Source: a virus
DNA length: 38,700 nucleotides
Virus record (IMG/VR): IMGVR_UViG_3300036466_000106
Coordinates: 1 to 38,700 of that record
Strand: one strand, 5' to 3'
Shown here in pieces: positions 9,421 to 16,513 of the stretch. Every line of letters begins with the position of its first letter. Position 1 is the first letter of the stretch. The notes under the pieces were generated by a model, which saw nothing but the letters and a program-made list of their open reading frames with translations, was not told the origin of the DNA and did no database searches. The position numbers and the translations under genes are program-made.

Positions 9421-9810
9421 ATGACTAACAATAATAACACTACAAACTCAGCTACATCTTCTACTAACTCAATGCAGTGGGATACAGCACAAATCTGTGA
9501 AGCAAGCTTCATGTTCCCTACAAGTGACTTCAATGATGTTGATGAGTTGAATAATGCTGATGAAGAAGTGTTCTCAAATATGATGATTGCAATGATTGAA
9601 CTCTTGCCACCATTGAGTGATGTTGAGCAACAAGGGCTGAAGAAGGCTGTATTGTCTGGTAATCGTTTACGAACTTACTACCTTGTACTTAAGCTGGTTG
9701 ACCACTATGCCGATTGTCTGGCTGAAACTCAGGTGACACATCAAAGTGAGCATACACCAGATTATCTAGAAGCCCGTGGGTATCAGATGGATTCACAGGA
9801 AGCTCTGTAA
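9421..9810 (+). CDS. Small acidic protein of unknown function
   Basis: A 129-aa protein, not recognised. It opens with an Asn/Thr/Ser-rich low-complexity stretch (about residues 2-17), followed by an acidic, mostly helical body (DFNDVDELNNADEEV, then LRTYYLVLKLVDHYADCL). There is no signal peptide or membrane segment and a single cysteine pair is absent. AAGGA lies 10 nt before the ATG, 29 nt after the RNA polymerase stop, so it is probably co-transcribed with it. An early regulatory role is possible from position only. Confidence 0.7.
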   Translation: MTNNNNTTNSATSSTNSMQWDTAQICEASFMFPTSDFNDVDELNNADEEVFSNMMIAMIELLPPLSDVEQQGLKKAVLSGNRLRTYYLVLKLVDHYADCLAETQVTHQSEHTPDYLEARGYQMDSQEAL

Positions 9811-9897
9811 TCAACCCTAAGAGATTATCAATAATAAGTGGTGTGTTGGTGTGGATTAGTTTAGAAGTCTTCACCAGCAGCCATTAAGGAGGTTTAA

Positions 9898-9936
9898 ATG
9901 GATAACAGTCATAATGTTAAGGGATTTTATGGGTAA
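9898..9936 (+). other. Possible 12-codon leader ORF overlapping the DUF3223 gene start
   Basis: The only strong Shine-Dalgarno in this gap, AAGGAGG (9886-9892), is placed 5 nt before ATG 9898. That ATG opens a frame of 12 codons (MDNSHNVKGFYG) ending inside the next gene. The DUF3223 frame starts at ATG 9914 or 9929, shifted by one base. Either this is a translational leader that delivers ribosomes to the next gene, or a sequence error or frameshift has split one start. Confidence 0.3.
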
Positions 9937-10612
9937 AGCTACTTATGAGGTTGGAGGTGAGTTTTTTGAGAACAAATCCGCAATCTATGATCGTTGTAAA
10001 TATGTATTAAACAATTCTTGGGGTAAGTTGAATGGACAAGATTTCACTTTTATGGATGCAGTATTCAGAATGCATCCTCGTTATGAAGATAAGAGAGGAA
10101 ATGGTGCCTACAGTATTCACGTAGTCTCTAGTATATCAAATGCCAGACATAATATGTTCCTTGTGCACCGATCAGATGGAAGTGTTGTAGATTTCAGCTA
10201 TGTAAAAGTAGTTAACCCTATATCACAAGAGACGAGGATAAAAAAGATACTTCGCCACTCTGTAGCGGGACAGGTAAGATCAGTGCGTTCTAAGCTAATC
10301 AGGGAAAATCAAGACTGTAGGGGGTACGTATTATGTGAGGTAACAGGTTTAAAGATAAAACCAAAAGATATGCATTTAGATCACTACCCTCTGCAATTTG
10401 AAGAAATTGTGGCTATGTGGTTTAAGCGGAATAATCTGACAATTGGATCCTTTAAGATAAAACCACCTAAAGGTGTCTCCACTTATTGGACATTACCCCC
10501 AGACGTTGAAGTGTCCTTTATCAAGTTCCATCTAGAGGTTGCAGAGTATCGTATGGTACTGGATAAGGTAAATCTTCAGAGAAGTAAATCTGGTGTAAAA
10601 CTAGATGTATAA
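9914..10612 (+). CDS. DUF3223 (DCL-like) protein with HNH-like C-terminus
   Basis: 232 aa. Residues about 10-100 match the DUF3223 pattern: an F-x-NKSA start, a central FxxxxFRMHPRYEDKRGNGAYS, and a VHRSDGSVVDFSYVKVV end. Residues about 125-165 carry a CxxTG...HLDHYPLQFEE segment that looks like a degenerate HNH nuclease centre (His-Asp-His). Proteins of this kind are common as free-standing phage genes and are assumed to be nucleases or DNA-binding proteins; no function is proven. It lies between the RNA polymerase and TV-Pol-like genes. ATG 9914 has no good ribosome site; ATG 9929 (MGKATYEV) with AAGGGA 4 nt ahead is an equally plausible start. Confidence 0.65.
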   Translation: MLRDFMGKATYEVGGEFFENKSAIYDRCKYVLNNSWGKLNGQDFTFMDAVFRMHPRYEDKRGNGAYSIHVVSSISNARHNMFLVHRSDGSVVDFSYVKVVNPISQETRIKKILRHSVAGQVRSVRSKLIRENQDCRGYVLCEVTGLKIKPKDMHLDHYPLQFEEIVAMWFKRNNLTIGSFKIKPPKGVSTYWTLPPDVEVSFIKFHLEVAEYRMVLDKVNLQRSKSGVKLDV

Positions 10613-10893
10613 CAGACCTTGACAATAAACACCTCCTTGTACTAAGATTCAAGGAGGTAGGACTTGGATCAAGTGGGTTTTTAGCTAAATATAAGGAGAT
10701 TTAGGGCACTCTTCCTAGTACAAGTTTTATCACCACAAAATAGCCTATTAAACTATCTATTTTTTGAAGGTAAGTGTCGGTTTTTAAACAATAAAAAGCT
10801 AAGATTTATAAAAATTTCTTTGCTAGTGGGGTACACACTCATAATACTACCCAATTATGCTACTGGACTACCATTAAGATTATAGGAGGATAC
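10613..10893. promoter_or_regulatory. Non-coding gap with two hairpins before the TV-Pol-like gene
   Basis: 281 bp without a credible ORF. It holds a perfect 9-bp hairpin (10631-10639 with 10650-10658), a weak ACTTG/CAAGT hairpin followed by GGGTTTTT (10662-10680), and a 6-bp hairpin showing AAGGAG in its loop (10685-10704). The 10730-10815 part is A+T rich. The first two may together end transcription of the RNA polymerase cluster. No clear promoter was found. Confidence 0.5.
10631..10658 (+). terminator. Hairpin burying a Shine-Dalgarno sequence; possible attenuator or terminator
   Basis: ACCTCCTTG pairs perfectly with CAAGGAGGT over 9 bp, with a 10-nt loop. No T-run follows directly, so it is not a textbook terminator. 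The 3' strand is a full Shine-Dalgarno motif but no start codon follows it at usable distance. Confidence 0.35.
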
Positions 10894-12198
10894 ATGTATG
10901 TAATAGATTATAAGATACCTCAACAACTGAATGGTGTATCTTCAAAGATAGAAGATATGTATTGGAGGGGTAAGGAAGAGAAAGGTACACCTGCAAAGAG
11001 ACTATCAGTGTTGAATGCAATTAAATGTATTATACTGAATGTGCACAACCAGAGGAAGTATTCTAAAAATAAGAAAATAATAATCTCACTTGATGAAGCA
11101 AAATACAGCCTTAAGAGGATTGTTAATGGAAGGTCTACAGGTAGGAAGGTTAGCTATACTTCAACCAAGGAGGTTCTTGATTTCTTAGTTAACAACAACC
11201 TGATCAAGTTGATTGTAGGTGGTAGGCGAGAGGGAGGAAAAACGGGGTGGGGTTTTAATGTCCAAGAAAGAATTTTCAGTGATAAAAAATGGATACCTGT
11301 AAAAGTTGAGTATAGTGTATTGGTTGTGCTCCCCTTATTGGAAGTCTTGTTACCAGAGTACCAACCACATGAGATTGATAATGTGATGGTGTTAAAGGTT
11401 AAGAAGGGGAAAGGGTCTAGAGAGTCAACTTACAGATTCACTAATTGGAACAGGGAACCATATCACTTCCAGAGAGAGTATAATAAATTTAGCCTTAAGA
11501 GGGATGTGATGCTCGATGGTTACAAGAGAGATGTACAAAGCTACAAGGTTTTTAACAATAACTTTAATCAAGGTGGGAGATCATACATGAGTGAATATAT
11601 GAATATACAGCAGTTAACTAAGGCTGAGAGGAAGATGGTTGAAATTGATGGAAAGGAGACAGCGATACTTGACTACACAGCATTTGAGGTAACTATCCTA
11701 TATACACTTCTCCAAGAGGTTATTGAGGATGATGACCCATATGAAATTGAGGTAGATGGGTATAACAAAGAACTTCTTCGGAAGATTAGTAAAGGTTTAC
11801 TGTTAAGGATGATAAATACAGAAAGCCCCTCTGAAGCTTATAGGGCTGCTAATAATTTTATCCGTGAAGAGTTTGACGTACAAAAGCTATATGATGACCA
11901 CTTAATACCAGAGGATCGGGTCTGTGTTAAGCACATGCTTGAGTTACTTGAGGATAAGCATTCTCAGGTAATGCACAAGTTCTATGAGGGGATTGGTGGT
12001 CAGTTACAGTATTATGGTAGCTTGATTACTGACTATATACTGGAGTATTTCATGCAGCGTGGCATCTTAGTTATACAGGTGCACGATGAGTATATTATCC
12101 AAGAAGAATCTGTTGATGAGCTACATTCTGTCATGAAGAAGGCATTTACAAAGGTTCTTGGTTTTGATGAGAATGTCCGCATTAAGAGGGAAAAGTAG
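10894..12198 (+). CDS. TV-Pol-like minimal superfamily A polymerase (candidate primase-polymerase)
   Basis: A 434-aa protein whose C-terminal half carries all three palm motifs of superfamily A polymerases in order. Motif A is AILDYTAFEVTILY (D260), motif B is LRKISKGLLLRMIN (R296, K300) and motif C is VIQVHDEYIIQEE (H397, D398, E399). A preceding FNNNFNQGGRSYMSEYMN segment and the DDDPYEI stretch after motif A fit the TV-Pol family described from bacterial mobile elements and Sputnik-type viruses, for which combined primase and DNA polymerase activity was proposed. There is no exonuclease domain. The N-terminal half is basic and probably helical, with wHTH-like segments. AGGAGG precedes the ATG. 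Function in this phage is inferred only; confidence in the polymerase fold is good, in its activity moderate. Confidence 0.72.
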   Translation: MYVIDYKIPQQLNGVSSKIEDMYWRGKEEKGTPAKRLSVLNAIKCIILNVHNQRKYSKNKKIIISLDEAKYSLKRIVNGRSTGRKVSYTSTKEVLDFLVNNNLIKLIVGGRREGGKTGWGFNVQERIFSDKKWIPVKVEYSVLVVLPLLEVLLPEYQPHEIDNVMVLKVKKGKGSRESTYRFTNWNREPYHFQREYNKFSLKRDVMLDGYKRDVQSYKVFNNNFNQGGRSYMSEYMNIQQLTKAERKMVEIDGKETAILDYTAFEVTILYTLLQEVIEDDDPYEIEVDGYNKELLRKISKGLLLRMINTESPSEAYRAANNFIREEFDVQKLYDDHLIPEDRVCVKHMLELLEDKHSQVMHKFYEGIGGQLQYYGSLITDYILEYFMQRGILVIQVHDEYIIQEESVDELHSVMKKAFTKVLGFDENVRIKREK

Positions 12199-12257
12199 CT
12201 TGATATCAAGATATTTGTAAGTCATTGATTTACAATGATGCCCTTAAATACCCTCAA

Positions 12258-12295
12258 TGTGATAGTAGGGTTGTTAATTAACACTTACTATCACA
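12258..12295 (+). repeat. 38-bp inverted repeat, possible operator or packaging site
   Basis: TGTGATAGTA (12258-12267) is the exact reverse complement of TACTATCACA (12286-12295). The 18-nt centre contains the smaller palindrome GTTAATTAAC. No T-run follows, so a protein-binding dyad is more likely than a terminator. Confidence 0.55.
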
Positions 12296-12440
12296 ATAAC
12301 CATTGACCTCAACACAGCCTATAGGCAGGTTCTAGAATGTCTCAAAAAAGGGAATAGGTGTGTTGGGGGTTTGGTGGTGGATGATCACTGATTGTCCACT
12401 TGAGATTATTGTTGCTAATGCCGATAGTCCAATTTTAGAT

Positions 12441-12486
12441 GTGCCATCCAATCAATTATTAAAAATAAAGGATGGCACTCTTTTTT
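12441..12486 (+). terminator. Rho-independent terminator after the TV-Pol-like gene
   Basis: GTGCCATCC pairs perfectly with GGATGGCAC (9 bp), followed by TCTTTTTT. The loop is about 20 nt and A+T rich. It closes the middle transcription unit just before terS. Confidence 0.85.
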
Positions 12487-12514
12487 AATTTATAAAATAG
12501 ACCGTGGGGGTATC

Positions 12515-13099
12515 ATGGCAGAAGATAAAAGTAAGCCAAGGAAATCAAAACGCGGTTTTGCTGGGATTGATCCAGAGATTGCTGAACAGTCCAGACTTAA
12601 GTCATTGGAGACTCGTAGGGCTAACGCAGAGATGCGTAACAAGAGACTTGAGGCAGCTAAGAAGCTAAGGAATCAAGTTACTGAGTTGCGTAAAGAGATT
12701 GAGATACTTGAACAGAAGGCTGATGAGTTAGATGGTGAGATAACCGCTAACAAGAATCGCAGGAAGTATGAAGCTCAACTCACAGCAGACTTAGAAGAAT
12801 TGATAGGTGGTGTGGTCAGTCCGCAGTACCTGAAACAAACTATTGCACATGCAATCAGAACTGGATTGTCAGCAGACCAAGTTATTACACCAATACAGGC
12901 TGCAATGGACATATTGCATGATCCAGATGTTACTCGCAAGGAGCGACTTGATGCAATCAAGCTACTGTCAGCATTTGAGAGCAGCAAGCCTGTTGCAAAA
13001 GAATCTGACACGAGTGATACACTTGGCTCAGTGCAGGATGAATTAAATAAGCTAAAAGCCAAGCATGGTGACTTAGCGCCTAAACGTAAGAAGGTGTAG
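12515..13099 (+). CDS. Terminase small subunit (probable)
   Basis: A 194-aa protein immediately upstream of the large terminase gene, which is the standard place for TerS. It opens with a basic segment (KSKPRKSKRGF), then a long coiled coil (about residues 28-80, RLEAAKKLRNQVTELRKEI...). A helical region follows with ISxQYLKQTIAHAI-like content and a basic end (PKRKKV). Sequence similarity to a named TerS family is not evident, so the call rests on position, size and coiled-coil oligomerisation potential. It would recognise phage DNA and regulate TerL. GGGGGT precedes the ATG by about 5 nt. It ends 2 nt before terL begins. Confidence 0.65.
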   Translation: MAEDKSKPRKSKRGFAGIDPEIAEQSRLKSLETRRANAEMRNKRLEAAKKLRNQVTELRKEIEILEQKADELDGEITANKNRRKYEAQLTADLEELIGGVVSPQYLKQTIAHAIRTGLSADQVITPIQAAMDILHDPDVTRKERLDAIKLLSAFESSKPVAKESDTSDTLGSVQDELNKLKAKHGDLAPKRKKV

Positions 13100-13101
13100 C
13101 T

Positions 13102-13369
13102 ATGAAGAATGCACTAGCTAGGAAGACATTTGAACATCCGTATGATCTAAAGACCGCCAGATGGATACGAGAGAAATTCATTCTTGAGGAAGACACAGAG
13201 AAGCGGGATGCATTCCTAGCTGAGCTAGTTGAGATGTTCGGAAAGAGAGCATCCGAAGTCTTAGCATATATTGGTAATGATTATCGAGTGCTTATGCGTG
13301 ATGATCAAATGCACCCTGAGTTTAATGACAGAACATGGAATGGTTTAGTGTTCTGTTGTGGACGTGCGT
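13102..13369 (+). CDS. Terminase large subunit, exon 1 (N-terminus to Walker A)
   Basis: Codons 1-89 plus one base of the packaging ATPase. It ends ...FCCGRA and T, the first half of the Walker A loop. Joined to exon 2 the codons read GRAYGKT (G87 to T93), a normal terminase P-loop. Unspliced, the frame continues only 12 codons into the intron to a stop at 13405-13407, giving a 101-aa fragment with no ATP site. The spliced gene is 1581 nt (526 aa), a typical TerL length, and the exon lengths sum to a whole number of codons. AAGAAGG within the end of terS is the likely ribosome site. Confidence 0.93.
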
Positions 13370-14476
13370 TAACAAGGTTTAGCCAGGCGCACGATAAACC
13401 CCTTTAATTGCTGGAACACCCAATAGGCTTACACTACAATATCACCCAGTAATGAGGTGACGACCTGTGAAAATGTGTAGGATGTTTAATGGGCAATCAG
13501 CAGCCAAGGTTCCCAAGTGGAACAAGGTTCAACGATCATCGAAAAGCACAGCAATGTGAACCTAGTAGAGTAGGGATAAAATAATCCTGAAACGGGGGGA
13601 TCTGGTATTGACACCAGATATGATATGATCTAATCTAGTTGGAGACAACTAGCAGTCACGGAGACTACAATGGACTATAAGAAAATTTATGATTCAATAA
13701 TTAAAGCAGCAAACAACAGGGTGATAATCTCTGGATGTTACACTGAATTGCACCACATACTGCCTATTTGCATAGGAGGGACAGATGATGGTGATAATCT
13801 AGTTAGGCTTTATTATAGAGAACACTTCTTGGCTCATTGGTTGTTATCCAAAATTTACAAAGGTACAAACAAAGAAAAACTTATGCTTCGTGCTCTAACT
13901 GCGTTGAACATGAATGGTGGTGAAGGTCTCAGGAAGATAGAGCCATACATGCGGACTGTGTTCAAGAGAGCTTACTCTCTTTCTGTTGCAGGAGACATGA
14001 ACCCTATGTATAACAGGAAACCTCATAACTTGGAAAAGCCTGTGTGGTATAGTGGGTCAGAAGGTAGGCATATATTCTCAGATGAGAGGCCAACCGATGA
14101 TGCAGTCTTGGGGAGGAAATTATCCAAGGGGCATTCATCTGTTTCCGGCGCTAACAATCATATGTATGGGGTTAATTTACTTGAGAGTATGCCAGAGAGT
14201 AAGTTGCTGTCAATGATGCGTAATAGGAAAAACACATATAATAGTAAATCAGATGAAGAAAAGGCTTTGATTAACAAGGCCAGAGCTTTTGGATACAGGT
14301 TTAATATAGATGGTGTTTATTATCCGACTATGACACATGCAACTGCTGGTACTGGACTTGGGCATAAGGCAATTACCCGTAGGTGTAAGTCTGAAGAATC
14401 AAAATATTCTGAATGGAAGATGTTTGTAAGAGAAAGTAAATTTAAGGCTGGAGAGTATTAACTCTTTAATAATATG
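13370..14476 (+). ncRNA. Group I intron interrupting the TerL Walker A codons, with HNH ORF
   Basis: 1107 nt. Exon GTGCGT (13364-13369) pairs with intron GCGCAC (13387-13392), a 6-bp P1 with U.G at the splice site. The intron ends in G (AATATG). Core: P motif AATTGCTGG (13406-13414), Q motif AATCAGCAGCC (13495-13505), R motif GTTCAACGATCATC (13527-13540), S motif AGATATGATATGATC (13616-13630); GATCAT pairs with ATGATC for P7. P9 is CTAGTTG/CAACTAG with a GAGA tetraloop (13635-13652). Unlike the first intron, the endonuclease gene lies after the core, between P9 and the 3' splice site, leaving only 15 nt after its stop. Confidence 0.93.
13670..14461 (+). CDS. Intron-encoded HNH homing endonuclease
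   Basis: 263 aa. The HNH centre is at the N-terminus: TELHHILPICIGGTDDGDN, LVRLYYREHFLAHWLLSKI, which is the common phage HNH form with the HH pair, GGTDDxDN and REHFxAHxLL. The middle part contains AGDMNPMYNRKP and GANNHMYGVN, NUMOD3-like Asn/Gly DNA-binding patches seen in HNH and GIY-YIG homing enzymes. The C-terminus (residues about 200-263) has a possible further DNA-binding motif. It should cut intronless terL near the Walker A codons. GGAG lies 6 nt before the ATG, directly after the P9 hairpin. It is unrelated in architecture to the HNH protein of the DNA polymerase intron. Confidence 0.9.
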   Translation: MDYKKIYDSIIKAANNRVIISGCYTELHHILPICIGGTDDGDNLVRLYYREHFLAHWLLSKIYKGTNKEKLMLRALTALNMNGGEGLRKIEPYMRTVFKRAYSLSVAGDMNPMYNRKPHNLEKPVWYSGSEGRHIFSDERPTDDAVLGRKLSKGHSSVSGANNHMYGVNLLESMPESKLLSMMRNRKNTYNSKSDEEKALINKARAFGYRFNIDGVYYPTMTHATAGTGLGHKAITRRCKSEESKYSEWKMFVRESKFKAGEY

Positions 14477-15789
14477 ATGGAAAAACCTTCTGTGGTGCTC
14501 CAGCAGTAATTGATTACGCCATAGAATACCCTAATGCTCGTATTGGTTTGATTGCCCCTACATTTGGTATGGGACGAACCAACATGATTGAGGGTTCATC
14601 TGGTATTCTCCAGATATCCCCAAAAGGGTTCAAACCATCTTATAACAAATCTGATGGTTCTCTGACTTGGCCTAACGGTGCTACCGCTAAGCTATTCTCC
14701 GCTGAAAACGGAGACCGTGTTCGTGGTGAGAACTTGCACTTCCTATGGGCAGATGAGTTCTGCTTTTTCAAATTCACCAATGGGGACGATGATGTATGGA
14801 AGATGGCTAAGATGGCATTACGTGCTGGTAGAGATCCTAAGTACCTTATCACCACATCTCCTAAGCCAATTAGCCAAATTAAAGAGCTTAAGGACTTATC
14901 TGATAAACCAAGAAGCAAGATCATCTTCCGTACAGGGACAACATTCGACAACTACTCACTACCTCAATCATACATTGATGAAGTTAAGTTGGGCGAAGGT
15001 ACAAGTCTATACAACCAAGAAATCTTAGGTATGATCCTTGAGGAGAATACCAATGCCATCTTCACTATGGAGAGCATCAAGCGTATCGAATTGGATGTTG
15101 CTGGTGAGAACTATGATGATTATGATACTCGCCTACAGAAGCTTGTAGAGAGCATGGACAGCATTGTCATAGGTGTTGACCCTAACGTGGTTGAAGATAT
15201 TAAGTCGGATGAAACAGGTATTGTGGTTTGTGGCAGGAAGGGTGATAAGGGTTATGTCTTTAAGGATGCTTCCCGTAGAGGAAAGATTTCAGATATCTAC
15301 AAGACAGTAATTGAACTCTATTACACCTATCGTGCTGATGCAATTGTTGTTGAAACAAACAACGGTGGGGATTTTATCCCTAATGCCATTTTCAACATTG
15401 ATCCATATGTGGTAGTTGAGAAAGTGTTTGCAAGTCGGGGTAAACGTGCTAGGGCAGAGCCAATTGGTCTTCTATATGAACGTGGTAAAATTTATCATGT
15501 TGGTATTCATCGTGAGTTAGAATCACAGATGACAGAGTATAACCCACAGGTGCATAGTAAATCACCAGATAGACTTGATTCTACAGTATGGGGTTTGACC
15601 TATTTATTCAAGTCAACTATGCGTGGATTATTCTCAGGTGAAGGTGTTGCTGCTGCATATGCAAGACCTAAGACTGAAGGTATCAGTAATCTGTATCAGG
15701 ATATGGAAGACTTACTTAAGACAGGCAATGCTTACAATCCATATGATATGACGACTGATAGTATAGATGATGATTGTTATGCAATCTAA
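14477..15789 (+). CDS. Terminase large subunit, exon 2 (ATPase and nuclease domains)
   Basis: The frame begins at the splice site with (T)AT GGA AAA ACC, completing GRAYGKT. The 413-aa open frame seen from TTG 14548 is only part of it. Motifs in spliced numbering are Walker B LHFLWADEF (D182, E183), coupling motif LITTSPKP, then the RNase H-like nuclease domain with GVDPN (first Asp D324), VVETNNGGDF and SPDRLDSTVWGL. The protein pumps DNA into proheads through the portal and cuts the genome at start and end of packaging. It ends DDDCYAI at 15789, followed by a long non-coding region rather than directly by the portal gene. Confidence 0.95.
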
Positions 15790-15904
15790 CTCACCACCAT
15801 CCATAGGCGGGGATGTGCATATATTGACATTAATAAGAGATTGGACTGGTAACTTAGTCAACTATGGCAACCATAGCAGTCCGTGAAGCTGCTGTTAAAT
15901 AAAC

Positions 15905-15975
15905 TACCACATAGCATAATGATAATGCAGCTAACTGATAAATAGTTTATACAGGTTCAACTCCTGTTGTGGTAG
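15905..15975 (+). tRNA. tRNA-like structure, possibly degenerate tRNA-Ile(GAT)
   Basis: The acceptor stem TACCACA/TGTGGTA is 7 bp and can extend by two more pairs. T8 and A9 are present. D stem is GCAT/ATGC with loop AATGATA. The anticodon loop CTGATAA has T33 and anticodon GAT. T arm is ACAGG-TTCAACT-CCTGT, a perfect canonical TTCRANY loop. Against it: the D loop lacks the GG pair, the anticodon stem has an A-A mismatch and a G.T pair, and no CCA is encoded. It could be a worn tRNA gene or a tRNA mimic. Confidence 0.4.
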
Positions 15976-16452
15976 TATTTTGAAGCTGAAAAGCAACCAA
16001 TTAAGTGTATTATTCTGCCGTATCTAGCCAGAGATGTTAAAGCAGTCTTATCTTAAAAGAACTTACTCTGGATGAAGGTAAAACACTGCCCGTCCCAACA
16101 AAGGTGCTGGATACTTATAAGTTACCCAGAGTTGTTGGTTGTGTTTCCATACCTGTAATAAGGTCAAGCCTGTGTGCGGTAAAGTGGTTTAATTCAGGGT
16201 TATGTCATGGTTCCAAGTTATCCAGACGTTAAATAAAATAAAACTAGGTTACAACCTTATGAGTGTATTGGGTTGTGTAAAACCACTCTGGACTAATAAC
16301 AACACCCCTCACGCTTATAACGGATTACGAGATTGTGGTCGGGCGCACCCAGAGGGGTTACTCTACAAAGACGGAAAGCTACCGTTAAAGTCCTCAACTC
16401 CACCCAGCCCAGCCACTGAGCTAGGCAAGTGGATAGGGGCAATATTCACATG

Positions 16453-16489
16453 ACACTGGTTTCTGCAATTTGTACGCCAGTGTTCTTTA
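16453..16489 (+). terminator. Possible terminator before the portal gene
   Basis: ACACTGG pairs with CCAGTGT over 7 bp around a 17-nt loop, followed by TCTTTAT. The U tract is short, so termination would be weak. It could instead process or stabilise the downstream mRNA. Confidence 0.4.
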
Positions 16490-16513
16490 TCATTATAACT
16501 AAAGGAGGGTTTG

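Larger units (their letters stand above)
12199..12514. promoter_or_regulatory. Non-coding region upstream of terminase genes (candidate packaging or control site)
   Basis: 316 bp with no ORF. From left to right: the perfect 12-bp palindrome CTTGATATCAAG (12200-12211), TTGTAA/TTACAA repeats near 12220-12236, a 38-bp dyad (12258-12295) with a TTAATTAA centre, a G/T-rich stretch (12348-12392), and a strong terminator (12441-12486). A site just upstream of terS is where cos or pac is usual. Confidence 0.45.
15790..16513. other. Structured non-coding region between terL and portal
   Basis: 724 bp with no credible gene. Seen from left to right: a two-stem structure GGACTG/CAGTCC (15843-15848, 15877-15882) enclosing CTATGG/CCATAG (15862-15867, 15871-15876); a tRNA-like fold (15905-15975); a series of alternating complementary hexamers CCAGAG (16028), CTCTGG (16066), CCAGAG (16126), CTCTGG (16286), CCAGAG (16349); and a hairpin before the portal ribosome site. 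The density of stems suggests transcribed RNA. It matches no RNA family I recognise. The 83-codon frame at 16202-16453 lacks a ribosome site and looks non-coding. Confidence 0.5.

Noticed and set aside
9886-9936. Leader ORF as a real gene
   Set aside because: Kept only as a possible leader; 12 codons cannot be judged as a protein gene.
15824-15852. Perfect TTGACA suggesting a host promoter after terL
   Set aside because: No -10 box at 16-18 nt; nearest options (CTGGTA, TGGTAA) fit poorly.
15900-16100. Third group I intron
   Set aside because: GGTTCAACTCC resembles an R element, but no S element, P7 partner or split exon exists; the T arm of a tRNA-like fold explains it better.
16202-16453. 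83-codon frame in the terL-portal gap
   Set aside because: No usable ribosome site, atypical composition, and it overlaps hairpins; treated as non-coding RNA region.
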